64,000 bases of DNA from Verrucomicrobiota bacterium (GCA_016931415.1 JAFGEW010000016.1:1-64000); one strand, 5' to 3'. Shown: positions 51,033-60,349, counted from the first letter of the stretch. A program made the numbers and translations. Notes: generated by a model not told the origin, from the sequence alone.

Positions 51033-52778
51033 TCAACCAAGCAGGCTGCTCGCGCCACTGCTGTTGCCGCTCGCCATCGACATCAGCGCCAGCGTCACTC
51101 CTGTGCTCTGGGACTGGAGCTGCTGGAACTGGCTGAAAATCCGTTCGTATTCCAGGGTCAGTTGCTTCTCCCGCCTGGCGAGCTGCTCCTGTTTGCGGCT
51201 GATCTTCTTGTCGAGCGTGTCGATACGGTCTTCGATGGACTCCTTCCGTTCGACGATGTAGCCGCTGTAGGCCTTGGTGTACTCTTCGACGTAGTCGTTG
51301 AGAACGTTGGCCAGCCCGCCGTCATCGTACAGCCCGTCCAAGTCGGTGTTGAAGGCGAACAACTGAAACACCGCGTTCGGGTCGGCCGCGAGGGCGTCAT
51401 CGAGATCGTCGGCGTCTATGCTGATCGTCTTGGCTTTGCTTTCGTGGTTGATGTCCAGTCCGATCTCGGAGAGGTAGGCCAGTGAGCCCGGATTGTCGAC
51501 CGACGAGTAGATGAAAGCCCGCAACCGGCGGGACAGCGACTTGAGCCGTTGATCACCCTTGAGGGGCGAGGCGGAGTCGGTCTCTTTCGAGTAGAGCAGC
51601 TCGACCGTCTTGTTGTACTGCGTGACGAAGGCCTGGATCTTGGATGTCGCGGTCTCGGTGTCCCTGGCCACGGTCACCGTCGCCGTGCCGCCGCCACGCA
51701 GGGTGAACTCGGTTCCGTTGATGGTAAACGTGTTCGAGTCCCGCGAGAGCACCTGGCCATTGAGCGTGAACGTGGCGCCTGTCCCTTCGTGGGTGCCCGT
51801 GGCGATGCTGAGCCTGGAGAAGAGGCTTGCTGTGTCGTTCGACAACACGATGTCCTGATCATCGACGGACGAGATCAGCGACAACGAGTCGGACACGCTG
51901 TCGTAGAAGGCAAACACGCCGGCGGCCGACGAGTTGATATCGTTGACGATGTCGCTCAGGCTGTCTTCGGACGCATCGACGGTGAATGTGATCCCGTTGA
52001 TGGTGAAGTAGCCATCGGCAAACCCGAGCCCGGTATCCTCGAGGTCCTGGTCGTAGCCGGCGTAGTCGCCCCAAGTCAGACTCGGCTCGGGGTTGCCGTT
52101 GCCCGAGGTGAGCTTCATCGCGTCGAAGAAGCCGGTCGTGTCCTCCTCGAGGTTGACGAACCAGTTGGGGCCGACAGTCTTCTGCGCAATGGTCACTTTG
52201 TCCCCGCTGATCGAGGCGGAGACCCCGGCGCCCGAGGCGTTGATCTTGCCGAGGATCGTCATGATCGTGTCGCTCTCGGTGACCGTAATCTCCTTGGAGT
52301 TGACGAAGAACGTGCCGGCCACGATGCTCTTGCCGGCATCCAGGTTGAGGCTGCCACTATCGATGCGCACGTTGAAGTCGGCGTCGCCACCGGCGGTGTT
52401 GATCTCCTCGCCGCTCACCAGCGTGGTGTACGTACCGGCACTCAGGCCAATGGCACCCGAGGACTGGACGTTGGCCGCGGTGGCGAGCGTGATGTTCGAG
52501 AAGGTGTATGTGGTCTCCGAGGCGCTCGTGCCGGCGTTGGCCGTAATGACGTCGCTGTCGGAGCTCGTCGCTGTCCTGGACAAGAACGTGACTGAGCGCG
52601 TCAGCGCGTCAAGCGACGTCTGAAGCGTCCGCAGGCTGGTGCGGATCTCTTCCCAGGCGTCGATCTGGTTCTCGTAGGTGGTCCGCTTGGTCTGGAGTTG
52701 GGTCAGCGGCTTGGCCTCGAGGGCCATCAGCTGCGAGACAATAGACTGGATATCGGACGAGTTCGTGACCTGGTACAT
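51033..52778 (-). CDS. fliD: Flagellar cap protein FliD
   Basis: The 581-residue protein caps the filament and helps flagellin fold into it. The N-terminus (SSDIQSIVSQLMALEAKPL) is the conserved D0/D1 part, GEEINTA/GADFNV and Gly/Thr-rich beta domains fill the middle, and the C-terminal helices (KKISRKQEQLARREKQL, FSQFQQLQSQSTG) close the D0/D1 coiled coil. GGGAG 12 bases upstream and a sigma-28 promoter 60 bases upstream are seen. It lies directly downstream of flagellin 1. Confidence 0.92.
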   Translation of the reverse strand: MYQVTNSSDIQSIVSQLMALEAKPLTQLQTKRTTYENQIDAWEEIRTSLRTLQTSLDALTRSVTFLSRTATSSDSDVITANAGTSASETTYTFSNITLATAANVQSSGAIGLSAGTYTTLVSGEEINTAGGDADFNVRIDSGSLNLDAGKSIVAGTFFVNSKEITVTESDTIMTILGKINASGAGVSASISGDKVTIAQKTVGPNWFVNLEEDTTGFFDAMKLTSGNGNPEPSLTWGDYAGYDQDLEDTGLGFADGYFTINGITFTVDASEDSLSDIVNDINSSAAGVFAFYDSVSDSLSLISSVDDQDIVLSNDTASLFSRLSIATGTHEGTGATFTLNGQVLSRDSNTFTINGTEFTLRGGGTATVTVARDTETATSKIQAFVTQYNKTVELLYSKETDSASPLKGDQRLKSLSRRLRAFIYSSVDNPGSLAYLSEIGLDINHESKAKTISIDADDLDDALAADPNAVFQLFAFNTDLDGLYDDGGLANVLNDYVEEYTKAYSGYIVERKESIEDRIDTLDKKISRKQEQLARREKQLTLEYERIFSQFQQLQSQSTGVTLALMSMASGNSSGASSLLG

Positions 52779-52839
52779 GAGTTGCCATTGCTCCCAACTG
52801 CTCCGGCGTCGTGGGGCGGCGCCGGACGTCTCGGTTCAG

Positions 52840-52866
52840 GTATCGGCCAAACGATCGAACGCTATA
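52840..52866 (-). promoter_or_regulatory. Sigma-28 promoter of fliD-fliS
   Basis: Minus-strand TATA, 15 bases, GCCGATAC. The -10 element is identical to that of the flagellin promoter and differs from consensus GCCGATAA only in the last base. The -35 has one mismatch to TAAA. The start falls about 55 bases before fliD. Confidence 0.7.
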
Positions 52867-52895
52867 GCGAAAAACCGCGGCACCAGCAGCAGGGC

Positions 52896-52932
52896 CCCGG
52901 TGCCCCCGGCCGTGACGGCCGGGGGCACCGGG
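52896..52932 (-). terminator. Strong hairpin after flagellin 1
   Basis: CCCGGTGCCCCCGGCCG (52896-52912) pairs perfectly over 17 bp with its complement at 52916-52932 around TGA. It is 54 bases past the flagellin stop. On the minus strand a TTTTT run follows only about 20 bases later, so it may stabilise the 3' end as well as terminate. Confidence 0.75.
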
Positions 52933-52985
52933 TATGGCAAACTCAGCGGAGCGCCGAGCTCGTGTGGAGCTCAACAGGCTGTCGC

Positions 52986-53813
52986 TTAGCCACCAAAGAG
53001 GCTCAGGATCGAGTATGGCGCCGTGTTCGCCTGCGTCAGCATGGCCAGGGCCGTCTGCTGCAGAATCTGGTACTTGGTCACGGCCATCTGCTCCTGGGCG
53101 ACGTCGGCATCGGCGATCGTGCTCAGGCTCGCCTGCAGGTTGACCAGCTCGGTATCGCTGACCTGCTTCTCGAAGTCGAGCCGCATGATCCACGATCCGA
53201 TCTGCTCCTGATCCTGGACCAGCCGCGTGATCGCACTCGAAAGGTTGTCCAGCGTGGTCTGGATCTTCCCCGTCACCGTGCTGCTCGACGGGCTGCCGGT
53301 CACGTCGATATCGGTTGCCTCGATGCTGAGGTCGGCCATCGACGGCAGCGCGGCGCCGGTCAGCGACACGTTGTCGAGGTTGCCCAGACTGAACCCACTG
53401 TAGAGGGTCGGCGAGACGCCACTCTGCAGCACGTCCTCGATCTCCGCCCGCAGCTGGTTGAGCTGGAGTTGGAGGCCGACGCGCTCGGCACTCGTCACGC
53501 CGCCGGCCTTGGCCTGCGAGGTCAGGTCGGTCATCTGGATGAGCATGTCGACGACGTTCGACAGCTTGCTGTCGTTGGTCTGGAGCCAGTTGACGCCACG
53601 CTCGAGGTTCTCATTGAACCGCTGCTTGGACGCGATGTCCTGCTCGAACAGGCGCTTGACGTAGTAGCCCGACGGGCTGTCCGATGCACGGTTGATCTTC
53701 AAGCCGGTGGAAATCCGTTCCGACGCCTTGAGGATCTGGTCGCTGATCTCGGACACCGTCAGGTACGCACGGAGGGCGGAAACGTTGGTATTGATGCGTG
53801 CTAGGTCACTCAT
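52986..53813 (-). CDS. fliC: Flagellin 1
   Basis: The 275-residue flagellin consists almost only of the D0/D1 parts: INTNVSALRAYLTVSE and ERISTGLKINRASDSPSGYYV at the N-terminus and DADVAQEQMAV plus LQQTALAMLTQANTAPYSIL at the C-terminus. The short middle means no large D2/D3 domains. DSPSGYYV replaces the more common DDAAG, a form also seen in the second flagellin. GGGAGGA sets the ATG. It has a sigma-28 promoter, a long leader with a CsrA-type site, and a strong terminator. Probably glycosylated by the Maf proteins. Confidence 0.95.
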   Translation of the reverse strand: MSDLARINTNVSALRAYLTVSEISDQILKASERISTGLKINRASDSPSGYYVKRLFEQDIASKQRFNENLERGVNWLQTNDSKLSNVVDMLIQMTDLTSQAKAGGVTSAERVGLQLQLNQLRAEIEDVLQSGVSPTLYSGFSLGNLDNVSLTGAALPSMADLSIEATDIDVTGSPSSSTVTGKIQTTLDNLSSAITRLVQDQEQIGSWIMRLDFEKQVSDTELVNLQASLSTIADADVAQEQMAVTKYQILQQTALAMLTQANTAPYSILSLFGG

Positions 53814-53819
53814 TGTTCA

Positions 53820-53855
53820 TCCTCCCTGATGTCTGCTCCCGGCATCCTTGCCGGG
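53820..53855 (-). promoter_or_regulatory. Probable CsrA-binding sites in the flagellin leader
   Basis: Minus-strand CCCGGC-AAGGAT-GCCGGG (53838-53855) is a 6-bp stem showing AAGGAT in its loop, matching the core of the CsrA consensus ARGGAU. About 25 bases downstream the Shine-Dalgarno AGGGAGGA contains the second GGA, the usual double-site arrangement by which CsrA blocks ribosome binding. csrA and fliW lie directly upstream. Confidence 0.7.
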
Positions 53856-54110
53856 CCGGCCTCATGGCCGAACTGAGTTCTTCAGGCTCGCACGCTTCAG
53901 TGTGGCCTGAGTTGTTACGGCGACTGCGTGAGCGTCTTGTTCGCCTTCGGCGAACAGCCATTCACGATCTGAGAAGAGGTCCCGTCTTCCTTCGTCGCAC
54001 CCAACCTGTTCAGCCAGACATCCGCCCCAAGGCCCGCTCACTGCCGCGGTATCACTCTCCTTTCCTCTCGTCCGAGTTCAGTCGGAGTCCTTCATGTGCA
54101 GTCGCCCCGA

Positions 54111-54137
54111 GTATCGGCGGCGACGCGCGGCGCTTTA
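54111..54137 (-). promoter_or_regulatory. Sigma-28 promoter of flagellin 1
   Basis: Minus-strand TAAA, 15 bases, GCCGATAC, 28 bases past the csrA stop. It matches the FliA consensus TAAA-N15-GCCGATAA except for the final base. The transcript would start near 54104. Confidence 0.85.
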
Positions 54138-54164
54138 GTGCGATTTGGTCAAAGGCCACGCGCC

Positions 54165-54389
54165 TCAGATCTGCAGTAGGCTCTGAATCTGCTCGAGATC
54201 GACCGGCAGACTCTCGGCGGCACGTACGTTCTGCGATCGAATCAGCTCGTACACCTCCTTGCGATGCACGGGAACACACCTCGGCGCCTGCACCCCGACC
54301 TTGACGTGGTCACCGCGCACCTCGGTGATGACCACCTCGATATTGCCTATCATTATGCTCTGGTTAACCTTGCGATCGAGCACCAGCAT
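54165..54389 (-). CDS. csrA: Carbon storage regulator CsrA
   Basis: This 74-residue RNA-binding dimer has [33 protein letters not shown] and [12 protein letters not shown], the complete family signature including the key arginines. It represses translation by binding GGA motifs near start codons; a GGA-loop hairpin precedes flagellin 1 just downstream. Its ATG overlaps the FliW stop as TGATG. FliW, encoded next to it, is its known antagonist. Confidence 0.96.
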   Translation of the reverse strand: MLVLDRKVNQSIMIGNIEVVITEVRGDHVKVGVQAPRCVPVHRKEVYELIRSQNVRAAESLPVDLEQIQSLLQI

Positions 54390-54859
54390 CAGCGGCCACC
54401 CCCTTCCCCGGTCCCCTGGTGGGCGCCAGCAGCTACCGGCTGGGCCAGACGGTGCGCGGGCGAGTAGCCGCTGTTGTGCAACACAACTTGCTTGCCCAGG
54501 TGCTTGACCGGATTGACCACGAGCGGCCCGAGCAAATTCGCGGTGATCTCCTTCGGGTTGCGGGGCACCACAAGCATAACGTGGACTTCGGCCTCGTCGG
54601 CTGCGGCAAGTCCCAGTTCGTCGAGGTCGCTCCGCTGGAGCGCGGGCGCGTAGCCGGGCAACACGGCCGTTGGATCGGTGAGGATGAATGCGACCTCGGG
54701 CGCGTCGAGCGACTGGAGCCACCAGACCGCCCGGCCTTCCTGGCGGTCCACGATGGCGAAACGTGTGCAGGTTTCGAAGCCGATGAGCCCCTCGGGAAAT
54801 GTCAGGACGGCTTCGTCCGGCAGGTCTAGTAAGCCGAAACGTGTGGTCTGGACTTGCAT
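54389..54859 (-). CDS. fliW: Flagellar assembly factor FliW
   Basis: The 156-residue protein sequesters CsrA and is titrated by free flagellin, so export of flagellin releases FliW to bind Csr[19 protein letters not shown] and [13 protein letters not shown] are conserved, as are [20 protein letters not shown]. The last 15 residues are Gly/Ala-rich. AGAGGT 5 bases upstream sets the ATG. It is followed by csrA with a 1-base overlap and preceded by flgL. Confidence 0.94.
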   Translation of the reverse strand: MQVQTTRFGLLDLPDEAVLTFPEGLIGFETCTRFAIVDRQEGRAVWWLQSLDAPEVAFILTDPTAVLPGYAPALQRSDLDELGLAAADEAEVHVMLVVPRNPKEITANLLGPLVVNPVKHLGKQVVLHNSGYSPAHRLAQPVAAGAHQGTGEGGGR

Positions 54860-54915
54860 GATCGACCTCTGTCTCCGTTACCGTCTCAGACGCAGGCGCA
54901 CCCGGCGCTGAGCCG

Positions 54916-55839
54916 CTAGATGAAATCCACGAGCGAGAACTGCAGGATGCGTGACGTGGTCGCCAGCGCCGCTTGATAGATGTTGTCGGCGACGTTGTAC
55001 TCGATAATCGCCTCGGCGAGATCGGTGTCCTCGAGCTTCGAGCACTCCGCCACGTAGGAGAGCACGGCCGCGTCGATATCGTCCGCGAGCGACTCAAGCT
55101 GCCGCGTCCTGCCGCCGACTTCCGCGTTGACACCGGCAATGCGGAGGATGGCGTCTTTGAGCCGGCCTTCCTCGATGGCGAGCGCGTCAAAGTCCTGCGC
55201 TTGGTGTGCGTTGCGCAGGTCCTGCAGAATCACAAACAGGTCGTCGTTGGCCCCTTCACCACTCGGGTGAAACACCTCGCTGCCCGGCGTGTTGATGGCC
55301 ACTGTGTCGACGCTGCTGACGAGGAAGCCCCACTGCCCGTCGATCCCGTTGGGATTGGCCGTCACGCCCGTGAGCGTGATGCCGGTGGCGTCATGCTCTG
55401 CCGTGAACGGGGCGGTCAGTGTTTCCTCGCCGCCGAAGAGGTACTTGCCCCGGAACTGGCGATTGGCCAGCATGATGAGCTCTTCGGTGAGTGAGTTGAT
55501 TGTCGAGGTTGCCTGCCGGCGCTCAGCGCTCGTTGCCGCATGGGATGAAGCGGCTTGCGACACGTCAAGGATGCCCGAGAGCAGGTCTTCGATCTGGGTA
55601 AGCACCGTGCTTGTCATCTCGGTCCAGGCGATGCCCGTGTCGAGCGCGCTCCGGTACTGCTCGGCCTCGGCCTTCTGGGCGGCGAGATGCACGATTTGTG
55701 TGGTCTCGACCGGCGCCTCGGAGAGCAACTGGTAGTTGCGGCCCGTGGCGATCCTCTGCTGGATGCGCTGCATCTGGTCGAGGTCTCGCATCAGGTACAT
55801 GGTCGTTGTGTTTGTGAGCATCGAGTGGGTCACTCGCAT
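54916..55839 (-). CDS. flgL: Hook-filament junction protein FlgL
   Basis: The 307-residue protein resembles flagellin at both ends: [34 protein letters not shown] and the C-terminal helix [15 protein letters not shown]. It forms the second junction layer between hook and filament. AGAGGTG lies upstream. It follows flgK by about 17 bases. The central region is beta-rich and of usual length. Confidence 0.93.
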   Translation of the reverse strand: MRVTHSMLTNTTTMYLMRDLDQMQRIQQRIATGRNYQLLSEAPVETTQIVHLAAQKAEAEQYRSALDTGIAWTEMTSTVLTQIEDLLSGILDVSQAASSHAATSAERRQATSTINSLTEELIMLANRQFRGKYLFGGEETLTAPFTAEHDATGITLTGVTANPNGIDGQWGFLVSSVDTVAINTPGSEVFHPSGEGANDDLFVILQDLRNAHQAQDFDALAIEEGRLKDAILRIAGVNAEVGGRTRQLESLADDIDAAVLSYVAECSKLEDTDLAEAIIEYNVADNIYQAALATTSRILQFSLVDFI

Positions 55840-55856
55840 CGTTCACCTCTTCGGGC

Positions 55857-57587
55857 TCAGGCGATGCTGAGCAGCGTGTCGAGCATCTGGTCGATGGTGC
55901 TGATGTAGCGAGCCGAGGCGGTGTAGGCGTGCTCGACGGCAATAAGATGTGCCAGTTCCTCGTCGAGGTTGACACCCGAGTACGCCTCGCGCTGCTGCTT
56001 GAAGGCGTTGACAACGTTCTCCTGGTTCGTCAGCAGGCTGCCTTCGCGCGAGCTCTCGACAGCGAGCGTCGACATGGTCATCTCGTAGTACTCGCCAAAG
56101 GTGCATGCTGACGCGTCGGTGCCGATCGTGAAGGCCTGGTTGCGCAGGTTGGCGATCGCCGTGGCAATTGTGTTGTTGCCTGGGGCAGTCGAGTCCGCCG
56201 TCGCGACAAGGTTCGGGTTCGCCTCGATCTCCGTGGCGATGCTGATGGTCTGACTGTCCTCGCCGGCAAAGAACGTGTTGAGCCCAAGCGCCATGAGAGC
56301 GTTGCTCGTGTCGCCCGTGCCATCGCTCTTGACGAACGAGAACGACGCACCCGCCGGCGCGCCGGCGCCCAGCTCGATGGTCAGTTGCCCGTTCGAGACG
56401 CTCGTTTGGAGGGTGCCGCCGGCGAGGAAGTCGGCATTCACTTCGGCCGCCACGGTGCTCAGTGTCGAGGCGCCGGCGGTGATCGAGATTTCCTGCTCGT
56501 CGAGCAGGGCACCGTTGGCGTCGTAGACGGCAAGCCAGAAGCTGCCCGTCTGGATCTGGTCTTCGAACACAAGGCCGGCCGCGGCGCTGAGCGCGGCGTC
56601 TGCATCGTCGACGGCGTTCCCGGTCGTGGCCGTCGTGTAGCGATCAAGGCCGTTGCCCTGGCTGTGGAGCCGGTTGACCTCCTTGATGATCTGGGCCGCC
56701 AGCGCATCGAGGCGCGCGACGTAGGCCGGGATCGTCGTGTCGCGCGCATCGAGCAGACCCTCGAGCTCGCCACTGCTGAGCGACACGTTCTCACCCGTGT
56801 CGGCCCAGCACACGTCGTACAGCCCGTCGGCGTTGACGACGGTCTCGAGCGTGCGCACCGTGCCGGCCGACACAAGCAGGTTGCCGTTGACGAACACGGC
56901 CATCTCGCCGCCGCCGAGGTCGCGCACGGTGACTCCGGCGAGCTGGCTCAGTTGGTCGAGCAAGAGGTCGCGTTGGTCACGCAGATCGTGCGCTTCATGT
57001 GGCGTGTTCTCCATTTCAACGATCTTGTTGTTGAGCGTTTGGATCTCGACGGCCAGATCGTTGATGCCGCTGACGGTTGTGCGGATCGTCGTGTTGAGGT
57101 CGGCACGCAGCCCGTTGAGCCGGTCGTTGACATAGCGGAAGGTGCCCGCGAGTGAGCCCCCGTTGCTCACGACGGTCTGGCGCATCGCGGTGTTTTCGGG
57201 TTCGGTCGATAGCTCGTGCCACGCGTTCCAAAACTCGGCCATCATGCCGCTCAGGCTGCGGCCATCGCCGGTGAGTTCGTTGAAGACCACCTCGATCTGC
57301 TTGTAGGCCGCGTTCGAGCGGCCAAGCTCACCAAACGTCCCAAGCTCGTTGCGCAGATAGATGTCAAGGAAGGTGTCGCGTACGCGTTGAATGTCCTCAA
57401 CCTTGACACCCGTGCCGAAAACGAACTGGCCGACCTGGGTCGGCGTCGTTGGGGCAAGCACGACGCGGCGCCGCGTGTAGCCTTCTGTGCTGACGTTGGC
57501 GACGTTGTTGCCCAGCACATTCATCGTGTACTGCTGGGCAAGCAACCCGAGCCGTCCAGTGTTCAGGCTGCTGAAGAGGGAGGCCAT
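55857..57587 (-). CDS. flgK: Hook-filament junction protein FlgK
   Basis: The 576-residue protein starts with FSSLNTGRLGLLAQQYTMNVLGNNVANVSTEGYTRR, the rod/hook-family motif, and ends with VNLDEELAHLIAVEHAYTASARYIST. It is the first junction protein, exported by the type III machinery with FlgN as chaperone; flgN lies immediately upstream. Start ATG 57587 follows AGGAGG. Residues 200-480 form variable beta domains. Confidence 0.94.
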   Translation of the reverse strand: MASLFSSLNTGRLGLLAQQYTMNVLGNNVANVSTEGYTRRRVVLAPTTPTQVGQFVFGTGVKVEDIQRVRDTFLDIYLRNELGTFGELGRSNAAYKQIEVVFNELTGDGRSLSGMMAEFWNAWHELSTEPENTAMRQTVVSNGGSLAGTFRYVNDRLNGLRADLNTTIRTTVSGINDLAVEIQTLNNKIVEMENTPHEAHDLRDQRDLLLDQLSQLAGVTVRDLGGGEMAVFVNGNLLVSAGTVRTLETVVNADGLYDVCWADTGENVSLSSGELEGLLDARDTTIPAYVARLDALAAQIIKEVNRLHSQGNGLDRYTTATTGNAVDDADAALSAAAGLVFEDQIQTGSFWLAVYDANGALLDEQEISITAGASTLSTVAAEVNADFLAGGTLQTSVSNGQLTIELGAGAPAGASFSFVKSDGTGDTSNALMALGLNTFFAGEDSQTISIATEIEANPNLVATADSTAPGNNTIATAIANLRNQAFTIGTDASACTFGEYYEMTMSTLAVESSREGSLLTNQENVVNAFKQQREAYSGVNLDEELAHLIAVEHAYTASARYISTIDQMLDTLLSIA

Positions 57588-57596
57588 CGTGTCCTC

Positions 57597-58097
57597 CTAA
57601 CCGAGACGGTCCACGAGTGCCCGGTCCCGCACCGGCGTCCCCGTACCGCCCACAGGCGTGTAGGTGCCCTTGGGCTGGCGCGGTTGGAGCAGCACCCACA
57701 TGGTCTGATTGATGAAGTCGATCGAGCTGTTGATGAGCTGCGCGTTGCCGGCGTTGAGTCGCTCGAGCTGGATCACAACATCGCGCACTCGGTCGCGCAG
57801 CGCGGCGATGCGTCCGGTGTCGTCGTCGTACCCGAGCTCGATCAGGCGCGTGAGCGTCACGTCACGGTCGCCAACGCCGAGGCGCTGCGCGAGCGTGCGG
57901 GCGATCTGGCGGCGCGTGTCATCGAGCGCTTTCGTGCTTCCGATGAGCAGTTCCTGAGCTTCGAGGGCGAGTTTGAGCTCCTGGAGCTTGCCGCGCACCA
58001 GCGCCTGTTGCTCGGCGCGCGCCGACTCGATGAGTTCCTCGTAGCAGCCGATCTCGCGCTCGAGCACGCAGGAGAGTTCTTCGACCAATTCGTTCAC
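57597..58097 (-). CDS. flgN: FlgK/FlgL export chaperone FlgN
   Basis: GTG 58097 follows GGAGG at 8 bases and overlaps the flgJ stop as GTGA. The 166-residue helical protein has the FlgN layout: LVEELSCVLEREIGCYEELIESARAEQQALVRGKL, a long coiled coil, and a C-terminal INQTMWVLLQP segment that in the family binds FlgK/FlgL. It delivers the junction proteins to the export gate. No flgM (anti-sigma-28) gene lies beside it, unlike in enterics. Confidence 0.87.
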   Translation of the reverse strand: MNELVEELSCVLEREIGCYEELIESARAEQQALVRGKLQELKLALEAQELLIGSTKALDDTRRQIARTLAQRLGVGDRDVTLTRLIELGYDDDTGRIAALRDRVRDVVIQLERLNAGNAQLINSSIDFINQTMWVLLQPRQPKGTYTPVGGTGTPVRDRALVDRLG

Positions 58098-58552
58098 GGA
58101 GACATCCTCCGAGCACCGTTGTCGTTGAGCGCCTCCGTGGGCACGTCCGCGTCCATGACCACGTGTCGGTCGCCGGCCTCCGGCGGGACGGCACCGGCTT
58201 GGCCAGCTCGCTGGGCCTGCGCGAGCAGCTCGAGCTCTTCGAGCGAGTTGTAGAGGATCCGGCCGATGCCCGTGCTGCCCGACTTTGCCATCTCGTCGGC
58301 GAACTGGTCGTCGAGCATCTCGCGGTAGATGCCCTCGGCCATCGAGCCGCCAAAGAGCGTGTCCTTGGGCTCGCCCTCGCGCATGACGCGCATGAGCTTC
58401 GAGAGGAACACGGCCTCGAAGCTCTCGCATGCCGCCAGAAGCTTGGGGATGCGCACCGCGGCAGCCTGCGGGCTCTCGGCGCGCGCGGTGAGCGCGGCGC
58501 GGTCGAGCGCCGGCATGAAGGCGATGGTCGATGTCGATACACCGTTGGTCAC
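58094..58552 (-). CDS. flgJ: FlgJ-type rod-binding protein
   Basis: GTG 58552 is preceded by TAGGA, which overlaps the FlgI stop. The 152-residue protein holds only the FlgJ N-terminal rod-binding domain (SFEAVFLSKLMRVMREGEP, GGSMAEGIYREMLDDQFADEMAKSGSTGIG). The C-terminal muramidase domain of enteric FlgJ is missing, as in many bacteria where a separate enzyme opens the peptidoglycan. The C-terminal tail is low complexity. Confidence 0.9.
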   Translation of the reverse strand: MTNGVSTSTIAFMPALDRAALTARAESPQAAAVRIPKLLAACESFEAVFLSKLMRVMREGEPKDTLFGGSMAEGIYREMLDDQFADEMAKSGSTGIGRILYNSLEELELLAQAQRAGQAGAVPPEAGDRHVVMDADVPTEALNDNGARRMSP

Positions 58553-58562
58553 AGACAGGTTC

Positions 58563-59678
58563 CTAGATGATCTGCAACTGCGCCTGGATCTTGCCGGCTT
58601 CTTTGAGCGCCTGCAGGATCATGATGATGTCGCGTGGCGGCACACCCATTTCGTTGAGCACGCGCACGATGTCGCCCACCTTGGCGCCGTCCTCGAGCCG
58701 GAGACTCGAGCCCGGCTGCTCTTCAACCTTGGTAAAGAGCTTCTCGAAGAACACCGTGATCGAGTCGGTAAATGGCGCCTGGGGTTGCGAGACCTGGGGC
58801 ACCGAGTCGACGGTCACCGTGATCGAGCCGTGCGTGATGTCGGCGGCGGCCACGGTCGCCTCGTCGCCGGCGATGATGGTGCCCGTGCGCTCGCTCACGA
58901 TGATGATGGCCGCCTCGTCGGGCTCGAGGGTCAGCTGCTCGACAAGTGACATGAACGCGATAACCTCTCTGTCGTGGCGGTACTGCTTAGGTATCGTGAT
59001 CTCGACGGTCGCACCGTCCACGGCATAGGCGGAGTCTCTGAACCGGCGGCTGATCTCGTCGGCGAGCCGCGCCGCGTTGGTCATGTCCGGCCGGCGCAAC
59101 GTCAGGTAAAGCGTGCGACCGTCGGTGAACTCGGTCGGGATCTGCTGCTCGATGATTACGCCGTTGGGGAGCCGGCCCGAGGCGGTCTGGCCCTTCGCCA
59201 CCGTGCTGCCGCCGATGCCGCCCCCCCCGGCAAGAAAACCGCCAACCGACACCGGGCCTTGTGCGAGCCCGTAGATCTGCCCGTCGATGCCGCGCAGGTC
59301 GGCCTGGATGAGCGAGCCGCCCTCGAGGCTCGTCGCGTCACCGAGCGCATGGATCGAGGCGTCGATGCGGGTGCCGGGCTTCGCGAACGGAGGCACGGTG
59401 GCAAGAATAACAACCACGGCGTTGTTCTTCGTCTTGCTCGTCTCTCGCGGCAGGTTGATGCCGTAGTGCTTGAGAAGGTTCTCGACCGCTTCAGTCGTGA
59501 ACTTCGTGCCGGTCTTGTCGCCCGTGCCCTGGAGGCCGGTGACGAGGCCGACGCCAACGAGCTGGTTGTCGCGCACGCCGTTGAAGTCGGCGAAGTCCTT
59601 GATGCGGACCCGGCTCGCCGAGGCCCCCACCGGTGCCAGGACTCCCAACGCGACCAGGATGATGACGAGGCGCTTCAT
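58563..59678 (-). CDS. flgI: Flagellar P-ring protein FlgI
   Basis: The 371-residue protein begins with a signal peptide (LVIILVALGVLAPVGASA) and then RVRIKDFADFNGVRDNQLVGVGLVTGL, the family signature. It builds the periplasmic P-ring bushing around the rod in peptidoglycan. GGGGIGGSTVAKG and IPTEFTDGRTLYLTLRRPD follow. AGGAGGG 7 bases upstream sets the ATG. Together with flgH it shows a diderm envelope. Confidence 0.95.
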   Translation of the reverse strand: MKRLVIILVALGVLAPVGASASRVRIKDFADFNGVRDNQLVGVGLVTGLQGTGDKTGTKFTTEAVENLLKHYGINLPRETSKTKNNAVVVILATVPPFAKPGTRIDASIHALGDATSLEGGSLIQADLRGIDGQIYGLAQGPVSVGGFLAGGGGIGGSTVAKGQTASGRLPNGVIIEQQIPTEFTDGRTLYLTLRRPDMTNAARLADEISRRFRDSAYAVDGATVEITIPKQYRHDREVIAFMSLVEQLTLEPDEAAIIIVSERTGTIIAGDEATVAAADITHGSITVTVDSVPQVSQPQAPFTDSITVFFEKLFTKVEEQPGSSLRLEDGAKVGDIVRVLNEMGVPPRDIIMILQALKEAGKIQAQLQII

Positions 59679-59713
59679 CGCTGAACCCTCCTGCCTTCCA
59701 CGCTCCGGTTCGA

Positions 59714-60334
59714 TCAGAAGATGTTGAGGAAATCCATCACCCGCTCGAGCCACCCGCGTTTCATCACCTCGACCAAGGGGCCCTGGTAGGTGATCTTCGC
59801 GTCGGCAATAAGCGTTGATTCGACCGTGTTGTCGGCCGCGACGTCGTCAGGGCGCACCAGGCCGGTGAGCACCACCTTGACTGACGAGCCGTAGATCTCG
59901 ACCTCGCGCGTGGCTTCGATGAGCATGTTGCCGTTCGGCTGCACGTCGATCACCCGCGCGGTGACGCGCGTCTCGAGCGTCGTCGAGGCGCTGCTCTTGC
60001 CGGCGCCGCTCGACTCGCGCGAGCTGTCCCAGGCGAACGCCGGCTTTTCACCGTCTTTGACCAGGCGCTTGTCGCTCGGGAAAAGAAACGTTGTGATCGC
60101 CGCGTCGGTCTTCGACTCCTTCGTGCGCTCGGTCGAGGCGTCGGTCGACGCCTTGCTCGTCTCCTGGATGACGATCGTGACCAGATCGCCGACGGCGTTC
60201 GCTTTGCGATCGGCGATGAGCGAGTCGCGTACGCGCTTCTCGAAAAGGCTGGCTGCATTCGCACTCGAGGCAAGACCGAACATGAACACCCCCGCGCCAA
60301 GCACGATAGCCGCAGGTATCAGTTTCGTTTTCAT
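59714..60334 (-). CDS. flgH: Flagellar L-ring protein FlgH, without lipobox
   Basis: The 206-residue protein has a signal peptide (IPAAIVLGAGVFMFGLASSANA), then SLFEKRVRDSLIADRKANAVGDLVTIVIQE, typical of FlgH, and AKITYQGPLVEVMKRGW at the C-terminus. FlgH is normally a lipoprotein with a Cys after the signal; here no cysteine exists anywhere, so the ring must be held in the outer membrane another way. GGGAGGA sets the start. Confidence 0.92.
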   Translation of the reverse strand: MKTKLIPAAIVLGAGVFMFGLASSANAASLFEKRVRDSLIADRKANAVGDLVTIVIQETSKASTDASTERTKESKTDAAITTFLFPSDKRLVKDGEKPAFAWDSSRESSGAGKSSASTTLETRVTARVIDVQPNGNMLIEATREVEIYGSSVKVVLTGLVRPDDVAADNTVESTLIADAKITYQGPLVEVMKRGWLERVMDFLNIF

Positions 60335-60349
60335 AGCTCGTCCTCCCGC

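Larger units (their letters stand above)
53814..54164 (-). other. Flagellin-1 leader region, 351 bases
   Basis: No gene is here. On the minus strand it contains the sigma-28 promoter (54111-54137), an 8-bp hairpin with TTC loop (53938-53956), a CGGCC/GGCCG stem, the GGA-loop hairpin (53838-53855) and the Shine-Dalgarno. The leader is about 290 bases long and structured throughout. Confidence 0.7.
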
